Origin: Pseudomonas fluorescens
GTDB lineage: Bacteria > Pseudomonadota > Gammaproteobacteria > Pseudomonadales > Pseudomonadaceae
Direction: 5' to 3'
Length of the DNA: 64,000 bases
Assembly: GCF_900215245.1 (NCBI RefSeq)
Contig: NZ_LT907842.1
Coordinates: 6,324,001-6,388,000 of the forward strand
In this document: piece after piece, positions 1 through 9,225 of the stretch
Layout: the number at the start of each line of letters is the position of its first letter
How positions within the stretch are numbered: the stretch's first letter is position 1
Made by a program: the position numbers and the translations under genes
Notes under the pieces: model-generated
Database searches by the model: none
What the model saw: the letters and a program-made list of their open reading frames with translations, nothing else
Told to the model about the DNA's origin: nothing

Positions 1-234
1 TACAGAGCATGGCGCCCATTACTGCCAATACTGCTCGTCCCTTCACAGCCCCAATTCCTTATACAGGGGTGACAACTTTGTATGAGGTTAGCCATTTAAC
101 GATAAACCGCCAGTTCGGTCAGGTTTTGCCGCCATCCATGCCTTTTCGAGATAGCTGCCGGCGCCCTTCTCTATTGGTCAAATCACGCCGAGCGCCCTAA
201 AGTGAGGGACCACAGAAATACAGAGTGAATCGCA
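1..234. other. Upstream region, no gene seen
   Basis: This stretch precedes the zapE-like gene. I see no convincing coding sequence: a 63-codon open frame at 9-200 has no ribosome binding site and no recognisable composition. The promoter of the following gene probably lies here, but I could not pick out clear -35 and -10 elements. Confidence 0.4.
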
Positions 235-1329
235 TTGGCTGTGCTTTCCTTGATTCAGCGTCTGCTCGGTAACAAAACGGCTACCCCGGACGCGTCCCCG
301 ATCGCGCGTTTTTTTCAGACGAAGGCCGAGCAGCAGGGCTATACCCTCAGTGCCGGCCAAACCCGGGCAATCACTGCCCTCGCTCGCGAAACCCAGCACC
401 TGCTCACCGGGCGCCCCACCCGCAGCCTTTACTTGTATGGCCCGGTGGGGCGTGGCAAAAGCTGGCTGCTGGATGGCTTTTTCCAGGCACTGCCGATTGC
501 CGAGAAGCAGCGCGTGCACTTCCACACGTTTTTTGCCCGCCTGCACCGAGGCATGTTCAAGCACCGTGAGCATGACGACGCCCTGGCCGCCACCCTGAAT
601 GAGCTGCTGGCGGGTTGCCGGGTGATGTGTTTCGACGAATTCCACGTCCACGACATCGGCGATGCCATGCTCATCAGCCGGTTGTTCAAAGCGTTGTTCC
701 AGCGCGGCGTGCTGGTGCTGGTGACCTCCAACTATGCGCCCGAAGGGTTGCTGCCCAACCCGCTGTACCACGAGCGGTTCAAGCCGGTGATTGACCTGAT
801 CGCCGCGCGTATGGCGGTGTTGGAGGTCAGCTCGCCCGAGGACTTTCGCAGCTTGCCCCAGGCCCATACCGAACAGCGCTTTACCGGCGGCCAGTATGTA
901 TGGCCGGGTACCACCGACCAGCGTGAAGCGCTCGGGTTGCCCGCCACACAGGGCCCGGCACACGCCCTGACGGTCGGCAACCGCCAGCTGGTTTGCCGCG
1001 GCCATCAGGCGCGCACCATCGTGTTCACCTTCAATGACCTGTGCGAACAGCTCACAGCCGTCATGGATTACCTGCTGCTATGCGTGGACTTCGACCACTG
1101 GGTGATCGATGGCCTGCCGCCACTGGCCGAGTGTCCCATTGCTGTGCAGCAGCGTTTTATCAACTTGGTAGACGTGCTCTACGACCAGGACAAACGCCTG
1201 ACCCTGATCGGCCAACAGCCGTTGACCGCGTCTCTGGAAGGCCAGGCCATCGACCTCGCCCGCACTGCCAGCCGCCTGAACCAATTGCAAACCGTCTGCC
1301 CGCAACGTGCGCCCGACCCGGTATCATGA
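235..1329 (+). CDS. zapE: ZapE/AFG1-like cell-division ATPase
   Basis: P-loop ATPase of the AFG1/ZapE family, which in E. coli acts at the division site and modulates Z-ring constriction. The 364-residue product has a Walker A motif, GPVGRGKS, at about 69-76 and a Walker B motif, FDEF, at about 133-136, the order and spacing of the family. Length fits (ZapE is about 375 residues). The start taken is TTG at 235; a GTG two codons further on is an alternative, and neither has a strong ribosome binding site. It lies about 40 nt before the LRR-kinase gene on the same strand, so the two may be co-transcribed. Pseudomonas often has more than one AFG1-like gene, so this may be a paralogue rather than the strict ZapE orthologue. 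Confidence 0.85.
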   Translation: MAVLSLIQRLLGNKTATPDASPIARFFQTKAEQQGYTLSAGQTRAITALARETQHLLTGRPTRSLYLYGPVGRGKSWLLDGFFQALPIAEKQRVHFHTFFARLHRGMFKHREHDDALAATLNELLAGCRVMCFDEFHVHDIGDAMLISRLFKALFQRGVLVLVTSNYAPEGLLPNPLYHERFKPVIDLIAARMAVLEVSSPEDFRSLPQAHTEQRFTGGQYVWPGTTDQREALGLPATQGPAHALTVGNRQLVCRGHQARTIVFTFNDLCEQLTAVMDYLLLCVDFDHWVIDGLPPLAECPIAVQQRFINLVDVLYDQDKRLTLIGQQPLTASLEGQAIDLARTASRLNQLQTVCPQRAPDPVS

Positions 1330-1368
1330 GCGCCTTTTACCGCCTATTGCCGAGTGACCGCGCCGTTC

Positions 1369-2673
1369 ATGAATACCCTCGACCAACTCAAGACTGGCCA
1401 ATTGGCCGGTACCAAGCGTCTGGACCTGTCCTGCGGGCTGACCGAATTCCCGCAAGAGATCTTCGAGCTGGCCGACACCCTGGAAATCCTCAACCTCACG
1501 GGTAACGCCCTGAGCAGCCTGCCGGACGACCTGCATCGCCTGTCGCACTTGCGGGTGCTGTTCTGTTCGGACAACGCCTTTACCGCGCTGCCCGAATGCC
1601 TGGGCCAGTGCGCCCAGTTAAGCATGATCGGCTTCAAGGCCAACCAGATCAGCCATGTACCCGCCGCCGCGCTGCCGCCGCAGCTACGCTGGCTGATCCT
1701 CACCGACAACTGCATCAGCCAACTGCCCAGCGAATTGGGCGAGCGGCCGTTGCTGCAGAAACTGATGCTGGCCGGCAACCATCTGGAGCACCTGCCGGAG
1801 AGCCTGGCCAACTGCAAAAACCTGGAGCTGATCCGCATCGCCTCCAACCGTCTGACCCAACTGCCGGAATGGCTGCTGACGCTGCCGAGCCTGACGTGGC
1901 TGGCCTATGCCGGTAACCCGGTGGAAATGGCCGTGGACGTGGCCGCTGATGACGTGACGCCGAACATTCCCTGGTCAGAACTGGACCTGGGCGAAGTGCT
2001 CGGCGAAGGCGCCTCGGGGATCATTCGTAAAGCGCGGTGGGCAGCAGCGGCCAAGCCTGTGGCCGTCAAACTGTACAAAGGCACGATCACCAGCGACGGT
2101 TCACCGCTGCATGAAATGCAGGCGTGCATCGCCGCCGGTTTACACCCCAACCTGATCAAGGTAGAAGGCCGCATCAACGGTCATCCCGATGACCAAGCCG
2201 CACTGGTCATGGACCTGATCGATCCGAGCTACCGCAACCTGGCGGCATTGCCGAGCCTGGCGTCCTGCACGCGCGATATCTACGCGCCGGACACGCGTTT
2301 CAGCGTTGAAGTGGCGTTGCGCATGGCACGCGGCATTGCCTCGGTGGCAGCCCACTTACACCGGCACGGCATCACCCACGGCGATTTGTACGGCCACAAT
2401 ATTTTGTGGAATGCGGCAGGCGATTGCTTGCTCGGGGACTTCGGCGCGGCGTCGTTCCATGCCACGGCGGACACCTTGGAAACCCGGGCATTGCAGCGCA
2501 TCGAAGTGCGCGCGTTTGGGGTGTTGCTGGGGGAATTGCTGGAGCGGGTCGACACCGCGTTCAACGACGAGGCACTGCTAGACCTGCAGAAACGATGCTG
2601 CCAGCCGGATGTGTTGGCGCGACCGGGCTTCGAAGAGATCGAAGCGCTGCTGAGGTCTCTGCCAAACCACTAA
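1369..2673 (+). CDS. Leucine-rich-repeat protein kinase fusion
   Basis: Two-domain cytoplasmic protein of 434 residues. Residues about 10-190 hold eight leucine-rich repeats of roughly 23 residues, of the bacterial LxxLPxxL type. Residues about 205-434 form a eukaryotic-like protein kinase domain: glycine loop GEGASG, ATP-binding lysine in VAVKLYKG, a C-helix glutamate, catalytic loop HGDLYGHN (HGD in place of HRD, with the Asp and Asn kept) and a DFG motif. The core catalytic residues are therefore present. No membrane segment is seen. ATG at 1369 is preferred to GTG at 1354. Targets are unknown. Similar LRR-kinase proteins occur in pseudomonads; I infer a signalling or protein-interaction role only from the domains. 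Confidence 0.85.
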   Translation: MNTLDQLKTGQLAGTKRLDLSCGLTEFPQEIFELADTLEILNLTGNALSSLPDDLHRLSHLRVLFCSDNAFTALPECLGQCAQLSMIGFKANQISHVPAAALPPQLRWLILTDNCISQLPSELGERPLLQKLMLAGNHLEHLPESLANCKNLELIRIASNRLTQLPEWLLTLPSLTWLAYAGNPVEMAVDVAADDVTPNIPWSELDLGEVLGEGASGIIRKARWAAAAKPVAVKLYKGTITSDGSPLHEMQACIAAGLHPNLIKVEGRINGHPDDQAALVMDLIDPSYRNLAALPSLASCTRDIYAPDTRFSVEVALRMARGIASVAAHLHRHGITHGDLYGHNILWNAAGDCLLGDFGAASFHATADTLETRALQRIEVRAFGVLLGELLERVDTAFNDEALLDLQKRCCQPDVLARPGFEEIEALLRSLPNH

Positions 2674-2676
2674 ACC

Positions 2677-2770
2677 AATGTGGGAGCGGGCTTGCTCGCG
2701 AATGCGGCGTGTCAGTCAGCTGATCTGGCGACTGACACACTGCATTCGCGAGCAAGCCCGCTCTCACATT
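2677..2770. repeat. REP pair (BIME-like inverted repeat)
   Basis: Two arms of about 29 bases, each containing the core GCGGGCTTGCTCGCGAATGC or its complement, face each other across about 35 bases. This is the common Pseudomonas REP arrangement. It lies between the convergent LRR-kinase and YebC genes and may act as a transcription barrier for both. Confidence 0.85.
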
Positions 2771-2795
2771 TTTACTGCATATATTCAGCTACAAA

Positions 2796-3503
2796 TCAGC
2801 CGGCCAGACCGACGAACATATCCTGCACGTCATCGTGGTTGTCCAGGCCTTCCAGGAAGGCTTCGACTTCGGCCATCTGCTCATCGCTCAAGCCGCTCAC
2901 CGGGTTCTTCGAGATATAGCCCAGCTTGGCCGACAGCACGGTGAAACCCTGCTCCGGCAGCGCTTTTTGCACGGCATCGAGGTCGGTGGTTTCGGTGATG
3001 AACAAGGTGGTGCCTTCTTCTTCGCCGTCTTCAAAATCCTGTGCGCCGGCTTCAATGGCGGCCATTTCCGGGTCGGCGTCCGGGCTGTCCGGCGAGGCTT
3101 CGATCAGGCCGACGTGGTTGAAGTCCCACGCCACGGAACCGGAAGCGCCCAGTTGGCCCTTACGGAAGGCCACGCGGATTTCTGCCACGGTACGGTTGAT
3201 GTTGTCGGTCACGCATTCAACGATCAGCGGCACCTGGTGCGGGGCAAAACCTTCGTAGGTCACGCGGTGGTACTGCACGGTTTCGCCGAGCAGACCGGCG
3301 CCCTTCTTGATCGCGCGTTCCAGGGTTTCCTTGGGCATCGAGGCCTTTTTGGCCTGTTCTACCACCAAACGCAGGTGGGCGTTGGTCGCGGTGTCGGCGC
3401 CGTTGCGGGCGGCGATGGTGATTTCTTTCACCAGCTTGCCGAAGATCTTGCCCTTGGCATTGGATGCCGCTTCTTTATGTTTGACTTTCCACTGTGCGCC
3501 CAT
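2796..3503 (-). CDS. YebC/PmpR-family protein (YeeN-like)
   Basis: Member of the YebC/PmpR family of 235 residues, the usual length. Family members have been described as DNA-binding regulators and, more recently, as translation factors acting at polyproline stalls. The N-terminus ([12 protein letters not shown], then an [17 protein letters not shown] segment) matches the YeeN-like subgroup rather than the YebC gene linked to ruvC. The acidic stretch DFEDGEEEG and the C-terminal end are also typical. It is monocistronic, flanked by a REP downstream and a divergent spacer before the MFS gene. There is no recognisable partner, so its specific role here is open. Confidence 0.85.
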   Translation of the reverse strand: MGAQWKVKHKEAASNAKGKIFGKLVKEITIAARNGADTATNAHLRLVVEQAKKASMPKETLERAIKKGAGLLGETVQYHRVTYEGFAPHQVPLIVECVTDNINRTVAEIRVAFRKGQLGASGSVAWDFNHVGLIEASPDSPDADPEMAAIEAGAQDFEDGEEEGTTLFITETTDLDAVQKALPEQGFTVLSAKLGYISKNPVSGLSDEQMAEVEAFLEGLDNHDDVQDMFVGLAG

Positions 3504-3613
3504 GACTCACTCTCTTTTCGTCCATCGCGCCGAAACGTCTACTGGCCGGCGCTTTGGGGGCAGAGTTTATAGCGCAAAAACACTCTAATCCACCAAAAAA
3601 CCGGCCAAGTGCC

Positions 3614-4927
3614 TCAGGTACGCAAGGGTTTGATCGTGACGTTGCGGTCGGGCACAAAGTCGCCAACCTGCGCCAGCGCGGCGGGCCTGGCGTTCCAGTA
3701 AGGCATCAGCACCAGTGAAGAAAACAACGCCGCGCCGGCAAATACGATAAACACCGTGACCGTATCGAAGTAGCCCGGCAGCAGGCCGCCAAGGATCGCC
3801 CCCACCGAACCGCAACCGTTCACAAAGCCTGCGGCCGTGGCGCCGGCCTTGGCGGTGCCGAAGTCGATGGCCGCCGTGCTGCTGATCATCGAGTCAGGCC
3901 CATACAGCGTCAGGCCCATCACAAACAGCAGGGCCATCACCAGCATCACGCTACCGGTGTGCAGCGCGCCCATGAACAACGCCAGGGCCACGGTCAGCGC
4001 CAGCAGGCTGAGCACACAGGCCGGCATGCGCCGGGCGCCGAAGAGTTTGTCGGACGCCAGCCCGATCATGATCGGCCCCAGCAACCCGGCCAACTCGAAC
4101 GCCGTGGGCACGATGGCCGCACCCACCTTGCCCACCGAGGGCATTTGCTCATAAACGATCACCGGCCCCCACAACAGGATCGCGTAACGCGCCGGTTTCA
4201 ACAGAAAGTACGCCAGGCCCAAGACCAGCACCGTACGGTTACGCAGGATCGCGCGCAGCGGTTCCAGCACGCTGACTCGCTGTGTGTCGGCCGCCACGAC
4301 CGGCTCCGGCTCAACAGCCGGCAAGCCGACATCCTGCGGTGTATTGCGCTGGAAGATAAAGAACAGCACAGCCACCACCGCCACCACCGCCGCGCTGGAA
4401 ATAAACGCCGCATGCCACGTGCCGATCAGCGTGTAAGCCCACCAGCCGGCAAAGGGCGATGCCACCAGGCCACCAAAGGCGTAGCACGAACTCCACAACC
4501 CCAACACACGCCCGCGTTGCTGCGCCGGGAAGAAACTGCCGAGGTTTTTGCACAGCCCCGACCAGCCGGTGGACTGCGCCAGCCCCTGGATCAACATGCA
4601 ACTGATAAAAATCGGCAAGGTGGCAAAGGTGCCCATCACCACCGCCGCTGCGGCAGAAATCAACAATCCGCCCAGCACCACCACCCGTGGCCCGAAGCGG
4701 TCCGCCAGCATGCCCCAGGTGAATTGCCCCACGGCATAGGCCGCCAGGTACAGGCCATCAAGGTTGGCCATCATCATTTTGTCGAGGGGGAAACTGGGGT
4801 CATCGACGATGCCCAGCTTGGCCACCGAAAACGCTTTGCGAGTGAAATAGAACGCGGCGTACGCCAGCCAGGTGATGGCGAAAATCTGCACGCGCCAACG
4901 CTTGATGCTACCCGTTTGGATATTCAT
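3614..4927 (-). CDS. MFS transporter of the organophosphate:Pi antiporter type, likely AEP importer
   Basis: Inner-membrane major facilitator protein of 437 residues with about 12 hydrophobic segments. The N-terminal pattern (WLAYAAFYFTRKAFSVAK, then the motif-A-like GMLADRFGPR) resembles GlpT/UhpC, the organophosphate:phosphate antiporter family. It is transcribed divergently from a LysR gene, and phnW and phnX lie just beyond, so import of 2-aminoethylphosphonate or a related organophosphonate is the likely job. No ABC phosphonate importer is encoded nearby, which strengthens that inference. The substrate cannot be read from sequence alone; glycerol-3-phosphate-like substrates are the alternative. 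Confidence 0.75.
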   Translation of the reverse strand: MNIQTGSIKRWRVQIFAITWLAYAAFYFTRKAFSVAKLGIVDDPSFPLDKMMMANLDGLYLAAYAVGQFTWGMLADRFGPRVVVLGGLLISAAAAVVMGTFATLPIFISCMLIQGLAQSTGWSGLCKNLGSFFPAQQRGRVLGLWSSCYAFGGLVASPFAGWWAYTLIGTWHAAFISSAAVVAVVAVLFFIFQRNTPQDVGLPAVEPEPVVAADTQRVSVLEPLRAILRNRTVLVLGLAYFLLKPARYAILLWGPVIVYEQMPSVGKVGAAIVPTAFELAGLLGPIMIGLASDKLFGARRMPACVLSLLALTVALALFMGALHTGSVMLVMALLFVMGLTLYGPDSMISSTAAIDFGTAKAGATAAGFVNGCGSVGAILGGLLPGYFDTVTVFIVFAGAALFSSLVLMPYWNARPAALAQVGDFVPDRNVTIKPLRT

Positions 4928-5123
4928 TGTGGTTCTGACCTCAGGTGAGTGTGCCGGCAGGATCTAGAAGCAAATGCCTGTTGTTTTTATGGTTGAGCAC
5001 TGCAATGCCAAGCCCTGGAGGGCGCGGCATTGGTCAGATGGGTCCGGTTTGCCAGAACCCATGGCCGCCGCGGTTGTAGGACTCAGCCGTCGGCGGTTGG
5101 CGTATCAAAGCAATGGCTGACTA

Positions 5124-5156
5124 ATAGGTAAAATCGATTTATCGTATTTCACCTAT
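5124..5156. promoter_or_regulatory. 33-bp inverted repeat, operator candidate between MFS and LysR genes
   Basis: The arms ATAGGTAAAAT and ATTTCACCTAT are complementary at 10 of 11 positions and are separated by 11 bases. The element lies 26 bases before the LysR start and about 200 bases before the divergent MFS gene, where a LysR protein would be expected to bind. Assignment to this LysR is an inference. Confidence 0.5.
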
Positions 5157-5182
5157 AAGCTCAGCTTGTAAGAGGATCTGCG

Positions 5183-6055
5183 ATGTCGGTTTCCCACGCC
5201 CAGCTCAAAGCCTTCCACGCCGTGGCCGTACACGGCAGTTTCACTCAGGCCGCTGAACGCCTGTTCCTGACGCAACCGGCGATTTCCGACCAGGTGCGCA
5301 AGCTCGAAGAACGCTTCGGCGTGCTGCTGTTTCACCGCAACAAACGCGCCGTGCGCCTCACCGACCTGGGCGAGCGTCTGCTCGGCATCACCCAGCGCCT
5401 GTTTGTGATCGAGGCCGAAGCCGAAGAACTGTTGCAAGACTCCCGCGCCCTGCTCACCGGCACCCTCACCCTGGCCGTGGACGCGCCCGTGCACGTGTTG
5501 CCGCAGATCGCACGCTTCTGCCAGTTGTATCCGGGGATCAGCGTGAAGATCGAAACCGGCAACACGGATGAATCGCTGTTTCGCCTGTACAACTACCAGG
5601 CCGACCTGGCCCTGCTGGGGCGCGATGTCGACGATGAACGCCTGCTGTCGTTGCCGCTGCCCGATGAGCAGCTACTCGCCTTTGTCGCGCGCAACCACCC
5701 GTGGGCCGGGCGTGAATCCATCTGCCTCGCCGACCTGGATGACACGCCGCTGGTACTGCGGGAAATCGGCTCGGTCACCCGTCAGACCCTGGAGCAGGAA
5801 ATGCGTCAGGCCGGGCTGCGCATCCGCCCGGCGATCCAGGTGGAAGGCCGCGAAGCCGCGCGGGAGGCGGTGGTGGTGGGGATTGGTGTGGGCGTGGTGT
5901 CGGCAGCGGAACTCGGCGCCGACTCGCGGGTGTATGCCCTGCCGATCCGCGATTGCAGCCAGCGCATGAAGGAAACGCTGGTGTGCCTCAAGGAGCAGAG
6001 TTCGAGGCGGGTGGTGGCGACGTTTCTCGATATTGTGCGGGACAGTTTGCGCTGA
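5183..6055 (+). CDS. LysR regulator, AEP catabolism associated
   Basis: LysR-type transcriptional regulator of 290 residues. It has an N-terminal winged helix-turn-helix (about 1-60, with the typical AERLFLTQPAISDQVRKLE segment) and a LysR substrate-binding domain (about 88-290). The ATG start has a good ribosome binding site (AGAGGA). It is divergent from the MFS transporter and near phnW/phnX, and it resembles the other LysR in this cluster (6173-7030), suggesting two paralogous regulators. It probably senses AEP or a pathway intermediate and controls the importer and perhaps phnWX. The ligand is not determinable from sequence. Confidence 0.85.
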   Translation: MSVSHAQLKAFHAVAVHGSFTQAAERLFLTQPAISDQVRKLEERFGVLLFHRNKRAVRLTDLGERLLGITQRLFVIEAEAEELLQDSRALLTGTLTLAVDAPVHVLPQIARFCQLYPGISVKIETGNTDESLFRLYNYQADLALLGRDVDDERLLSLPLPDEQLLAFVARNHPWAGRESICLADLDDTPLVLREIGSVTRQTLEQEMRQAGLRIRPAIQVEGREAAREAVVVGIGVGVVSAAELGADSRVYALPIRDCSQRMKETLVCLKEQSSRRVVATFLDIVRDSLR

Positions 6056-6063
6056 GTTTTAGG

Positions 6064-6155
6064 GCCTCATCGCGGGCAAGCCCGGCTCCCACAGTTGACC
6101 GAGTAGTACCTGAGTAACCGGACCAATGTGGGAGCCGGGCTTGCCCGCGATGGCC
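6064..6155. repeat. REP pair between convergent LysR genes
   Basis: Inverted arms built on GGGAGCCGGGCTTGCCCGCGA, about 30 bases each, flank about 33 bases. The core (GCCGGGCTTGCCCGC) differs from the GCGGGCTTGCTCGCGA class found at 2677, so at least two REP classes occupy this window. Confidence 0.8.
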
Positions 6156-6172
6156 TCAACTCGGTCTTCAAC

Positions 6173-7030
6173 TCAAGACGCCAACTCAAAGAACGCCTGA
6201 ATCAGCCGCAACGAGCGGCGCCGCTCCATACAGCCGAGCATATGCCGGTTCAACAACCCATCGCCCTGAATCGTCACGGCCTGCACACGCGGGTCCTGGC
6301 TGACTTCCATTGACGACACCACGCCCACGCCCAACTCGGCCGCCACGGCTTCGGTCACCGCCTCGCGGCTGTCCAGTTCCAGCAGCACCTTGGGCTGCAC
6401 ACCCGCAGCTCCACACGCATCATCGAAGGTTCGCCGCGTGATGGAGCTGGGCTCGCGCAATACCATGATCACCTCGTTGAGCTGCTCCAGGCGAATGCCC
6501 TTGGGCAGTGCCGCCCACGGGTGGCTGGCCGGGACAAGCGCGCAAATCCGCGACTCACTCAACGGCTGCAGGTGCAGGCCATTGCGCGGTTCCACCTCCG
6601 TCAGCACCGCCACATCCGCATGCTCGGAGAGCAGCGCCGCCAGGGTTTCCTGGGCATTGCCCAGACGCAGGTTCACGGTGATGCCGGGGTAACGGGCACG
6701 CAGGCTGGCGATCATCGGCATCACCAGATGCGGGCCGTCCGCGGCCACTTCCAGGCGTCCGCTGAGCAACTGCCGATTGGCTTCGAGCAACGCCTGCGCT
6801 TCATCCACCAGGCCGAAAATTGCCCGAGTGATCGCGGCCAGACGCGTGCCCTCCTCGGTCAATTCCACCCGCCGGGCGGTACGGCGCAACAGCGCGATCT
6901 GGTAGTGCTCTTCCAGGGCCTTGATGTGCCCGGTCACCGCCGGCTGGCTGATGAACAGCCGTGCGGCGGCACGGGTAAAGCTGCCCTCGCGGGCCACGGC
7001 ATCGAATGCACGCAGTTGAAACAAATTCAT
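6173..7030 (-). CDS. LysR regulator divergent from phnW
   Basis: LysR-family regulator of 285 residues. I chose the ATG at 7030, which begins MNLFQLRAFDAVAREGSFT, because this is the canonical LysR N-terminus. An upstream extension to 7117 is in frame but would run into the phnW promoter region. It has a helix-turn-helix at about 16-60 (RAAARLFISQPAVTGHIK) and a substrate-binding domain at about 85-285. It is divergent from phnW with a 114-base spacer and is paralogous to the LysR at 5183-6055. It probably activates phnWX in response to AEP. Confidence 0.85.
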   Translation of the reverse strand: MNLFQLRAFDAVAREGSFTRAAARLFISQPAVTGHIKALEEHYQIALLRRTARRVELTEEGTRLAAITRAIFGLVDEAQALLEANRQLLSGRLEVAADGPHLVMPMIASLRARYPGITVNLRLGNAQETLAALLSEHADVAVLTEVEPRNGLHLQPLSESRICALVPASHPWAALPKGIRLEQLNEVIMVLREPSSITRRTFDDACGAAGVQPKVLLELDSREAVTEAVAAELGVGVVSSMEVSQDPRVQAVTIQGDGLLNRHMLGCMERRRSLRLIQAFFELAS

Positions 7031-7144
7031 AGGTATCGGCCTCACTGATAGCTCGCATAACAACAAACAATTTGATTGATAACAAGCCAAACTGCAATTT
7101 AGGCGCCGTAGCTTCACCCCCCAATGACCTTGCGAGGACTTGAG

Positions 7145-8254
7145 ATGAGCACTGCCGCGCCGATCCTGCTAACCCCTGGCCCCTTGACGACTTCGAACCG
7201 CACCCGTCAGGCAATGATGGTGGATTGGGGGTCATGGGATGACCGCTTCAACCAACTGACCGCCAGCGTCTGCACACAATTGCTGGCGATCCTGCACGCC
7301 ACCGACAGCCACCACTGCGTGCCCCTGCAAGGCAGCGGCACCTTTGCCGTCGAAGCGGCCATTGGCACCCTCGTGCCGCGCAACGGCAAGGTACTGGTGC
7401 TGATCAACGGCGCCTACGGCAAGCGCCTGGCGAAGATCTGCGAAGTGCTCGGCCGCGACTTCAGCACCTTCGAAACCGCTGAAGACGAACCCACTACCGC
7501 CGCCGACGTCGACCGCCTGCTGCACGCCGACCCGGCGATCACTCACGTCGCGTTGATCCACTGCGAAACCAGCACCGGCATTCTCAACCCGCTGCCGGAC
7601 ATCGCGCAGGTGGTTAAACAGCACGATAAACGCCTGATCATCGACGCCATGAGTTCCTTCGGCGCTCTGGCGATCGACGCACGCGAAGTGCCGTTTGACG
7701 CGCTGATCGCCGCCTCGGGCAAGTGCCTGGAAGGCGTGCCGGGCATGGGCTTTGTCTTCGCCGACAAACAGGCACTGGCGGGCGCCCAAGGCAACTGCCA
7801 TTCCCTGGCAATGGACTTGTTCGACCAGCACAACTACATGGCCAAGACCGGCCAATGGCGCTTCACCCCGCCGACCCACGTGGTCGCCGCGCTGCACGAA
7901 GCCTTGCTGCAATACCAGGAAGAAGGCGGCCTGCCCGCACGCCATCAACGCTATGCCGACAACTGCCAGGCACTGCTCGACGGCATGGCCGCACTCGGCC
8001 TGCGCAGCTTCCTGCCAGCCACCATCCAGGCGCCGATCATCGTCACCTTCCATGCGCCAAAAGACCCGCGCTACCAGTTCAAGGACTTCTACGAGCGGGT
8101 CAAGGCCAAGGGTTTCATTCTCTACCCCGGCAAATTGACCCAAGTGGAAACCTTCCGCGTCGGCTGCATCGGCCACGTTGACGCGCAGGGCATGCAGGCG
8201 GCGGTCGAGGCGATCGGCCAGGTGCTGCAAGAAATGGAAGTGCTGGACATCTGA
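7145..8254 (+). CDS. phnW: 2-aminoethylphosphonate--pyruvate transaminase
   Basis: PLP-dependent aminotransferase that converts 2-aminoethylphosphonate and pyruvate to phosphonoacetaldehyde and L-alanine. The 369-residue product begins at ATG 7145 behind a GAGGAC ribosome binding site; the frame extends upstream to 7124 without support. Visible landmarks are the N-terminal LLTPGP motif, the PLP-contacting Asp in IIDAMSSFG (about 167) and the Schiff-base Lys in [10 protein letters not shown] (about 193). Length fits the family (about 365). It is followed after 29 bases by phnX, so the two form the phosphonatase operon, giving carbon, nitrogen and phosphorus from AEP. Confidence 0.95.
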   Translation: MSTAAPILLTPGPLTTSNRTRQAMMVDWGSWDDRFNQLTASVCTQLLAILHATDSHHCVPLQGSGTFAVEAAIGTLVPRNGKVLVLINGAYGKRLAKICEVLGRDFSTFETAEDEPTTAADVDRLLHADPAITHVALIHCETSTGILNPLPDIAQVVKQHDKRLIIDAMSSFGALAIDAREVPFDALIAASGKCLEGVPGMGFVFADKQALAGAQGNCHSLAMDLFDQHNYMAKTGQWRFTPPTHVVAALHEALLQYQEEGGLPARHQRYADNCQALLDGMAALGLRSFLPATIQAPIIVTFHAPKDPRYQFKDFYERVKAKGFILYPGKLTQVETFRVGCIGHVDAQGMQAAVEAIGQVLQEMEVLDI

Positions 8255-8283
8255 TTACCCCCATTACCCACAGGATTTGAACC

Positions 8284-9111
8284 ATGAACTATCAAAACCC
8301 CAACACCCTCCAGGCCGTGATCCTCGACTGGGCCGGCACCGTGGTCGACTTCGGCTCTTTCGCGCCCACGCAGATCTTTGTCGAGGCGTTTGCCGAGTTC
8401 GACGTGCAAGTCTCCATCGAAGAAGCCCGTGGCCCGATGGGCATGGGCAAGTGGGACCATATCCGCACGCTCTGCGACCAACCGCAGGTCGCCGAACGCT
8501 ACCGCAAAGCCTTTGGCCGCACGCCGACCGATGACGATGTGACCTCGATCTACCAGCGTTTCATGCCCTTGCAGATCGAGAAAATCGCCGAGCACTCGGC
8601 CTTGATCCCCGGTGCCCTCGACACCATCGCCCGCCTGCGTGTGCAAGGCATCAAGATCGGCTCCTGCTCCGGCTACCCCAAACAGGTGATGGACAAGGTG
8701 GTCGCCCTGGCCGCCACCAACGGCTACATCGCCGACCACGTGGTCGCCACCGACGAAGTGCCCAACGGCCGCCCGTGGCCCGCCCAGGCACTGGCCAACG
8801 TGATCGCGCTGGGCATTGACGATGTGGCAGCGTGCGTGAAGGTCGACGATACCGTACCGGGCATCCTCGAAGGCCGTCGCGCCGGCATGTGGACCGTGGC
8901 ACTGACCTGCTCCGGCAATGCGCTGGGCCTGACCTACGAGCAATTTCGTGACCTGGACGCCGCCGCCCTGGCCAGCGAGCGCACACGCATCGAGAAGTTG
9001 TTCGAGGGTTCGCGACCGCACTACCTGATCGACACCATCAACGACCTGCCTGCGGTGATCACCGACATCAACCAGCGCCTGGCGCGCGGTGAAATGCCGC
9101 AAAGCCACTGA
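8284..9111 (+). CDS. phnX: Phosphonoacetaldehyde hydrolase (phosphonatase)
   Basis: HAD-superfamily enzyme that cleaves the C-P bond of phosphonoacetaldehyde to give acetaldehyde and inorganic phosphate. The 275-residue protein has the nucleophile motif DWAGT at 15-19 (Asp15). The cap-domain lysine that forms the Schiff base is in MGMGKWDHI (Lys56), the feature that separates phosphonatases from other HAD phosphatases. Motif II (GSCSGYP) and the acidic motif (VKVDDT) follow in order. It is cotranscribed with phnW. No aldehyde dehydrogenase for the acetaldehyde product is encoded next to it. Confidence 0.95.
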   Translation: MNYQNPNTLQAVILDWAGTVVDFGSFAPTQIFVEAFAEFDVQVSIEEARGPMGMGKWDHIRTLCDQPQVAERYRKAFGRTPTDDDVTSIYQRFMPLQIEKIAEHSALIPGALDTIARLRVQGIKIGSCSGYPKQVMDKVVALAATNGYIADHVVATDEVPNGRPWPAQALANVIALGIDDVAACVKVDDTVPGILEGRRAGMWTVALTCSGNALGLTYEQFRDLDAAALASERTRIEKLFEGSRPHYLIDTINDLPAVITDINQRLARGEMPQSH

Positions 9112-9225
9112 TAGAGGTCAATACAACGGCATTCGCACCGGGCAAACCCGCTAAAACAGGCTTACAGTAATAGGACTCCGTCGCTAAAGAACGGAGGTTT
9201 GCCCTGATGAGTGAGGAAGAAAGCG

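Noticed and set aside
9-200. A 63-codon open frame at the left edge
   Set aside because: No ribosome binding site, no family resemblance and no supported neighbour.
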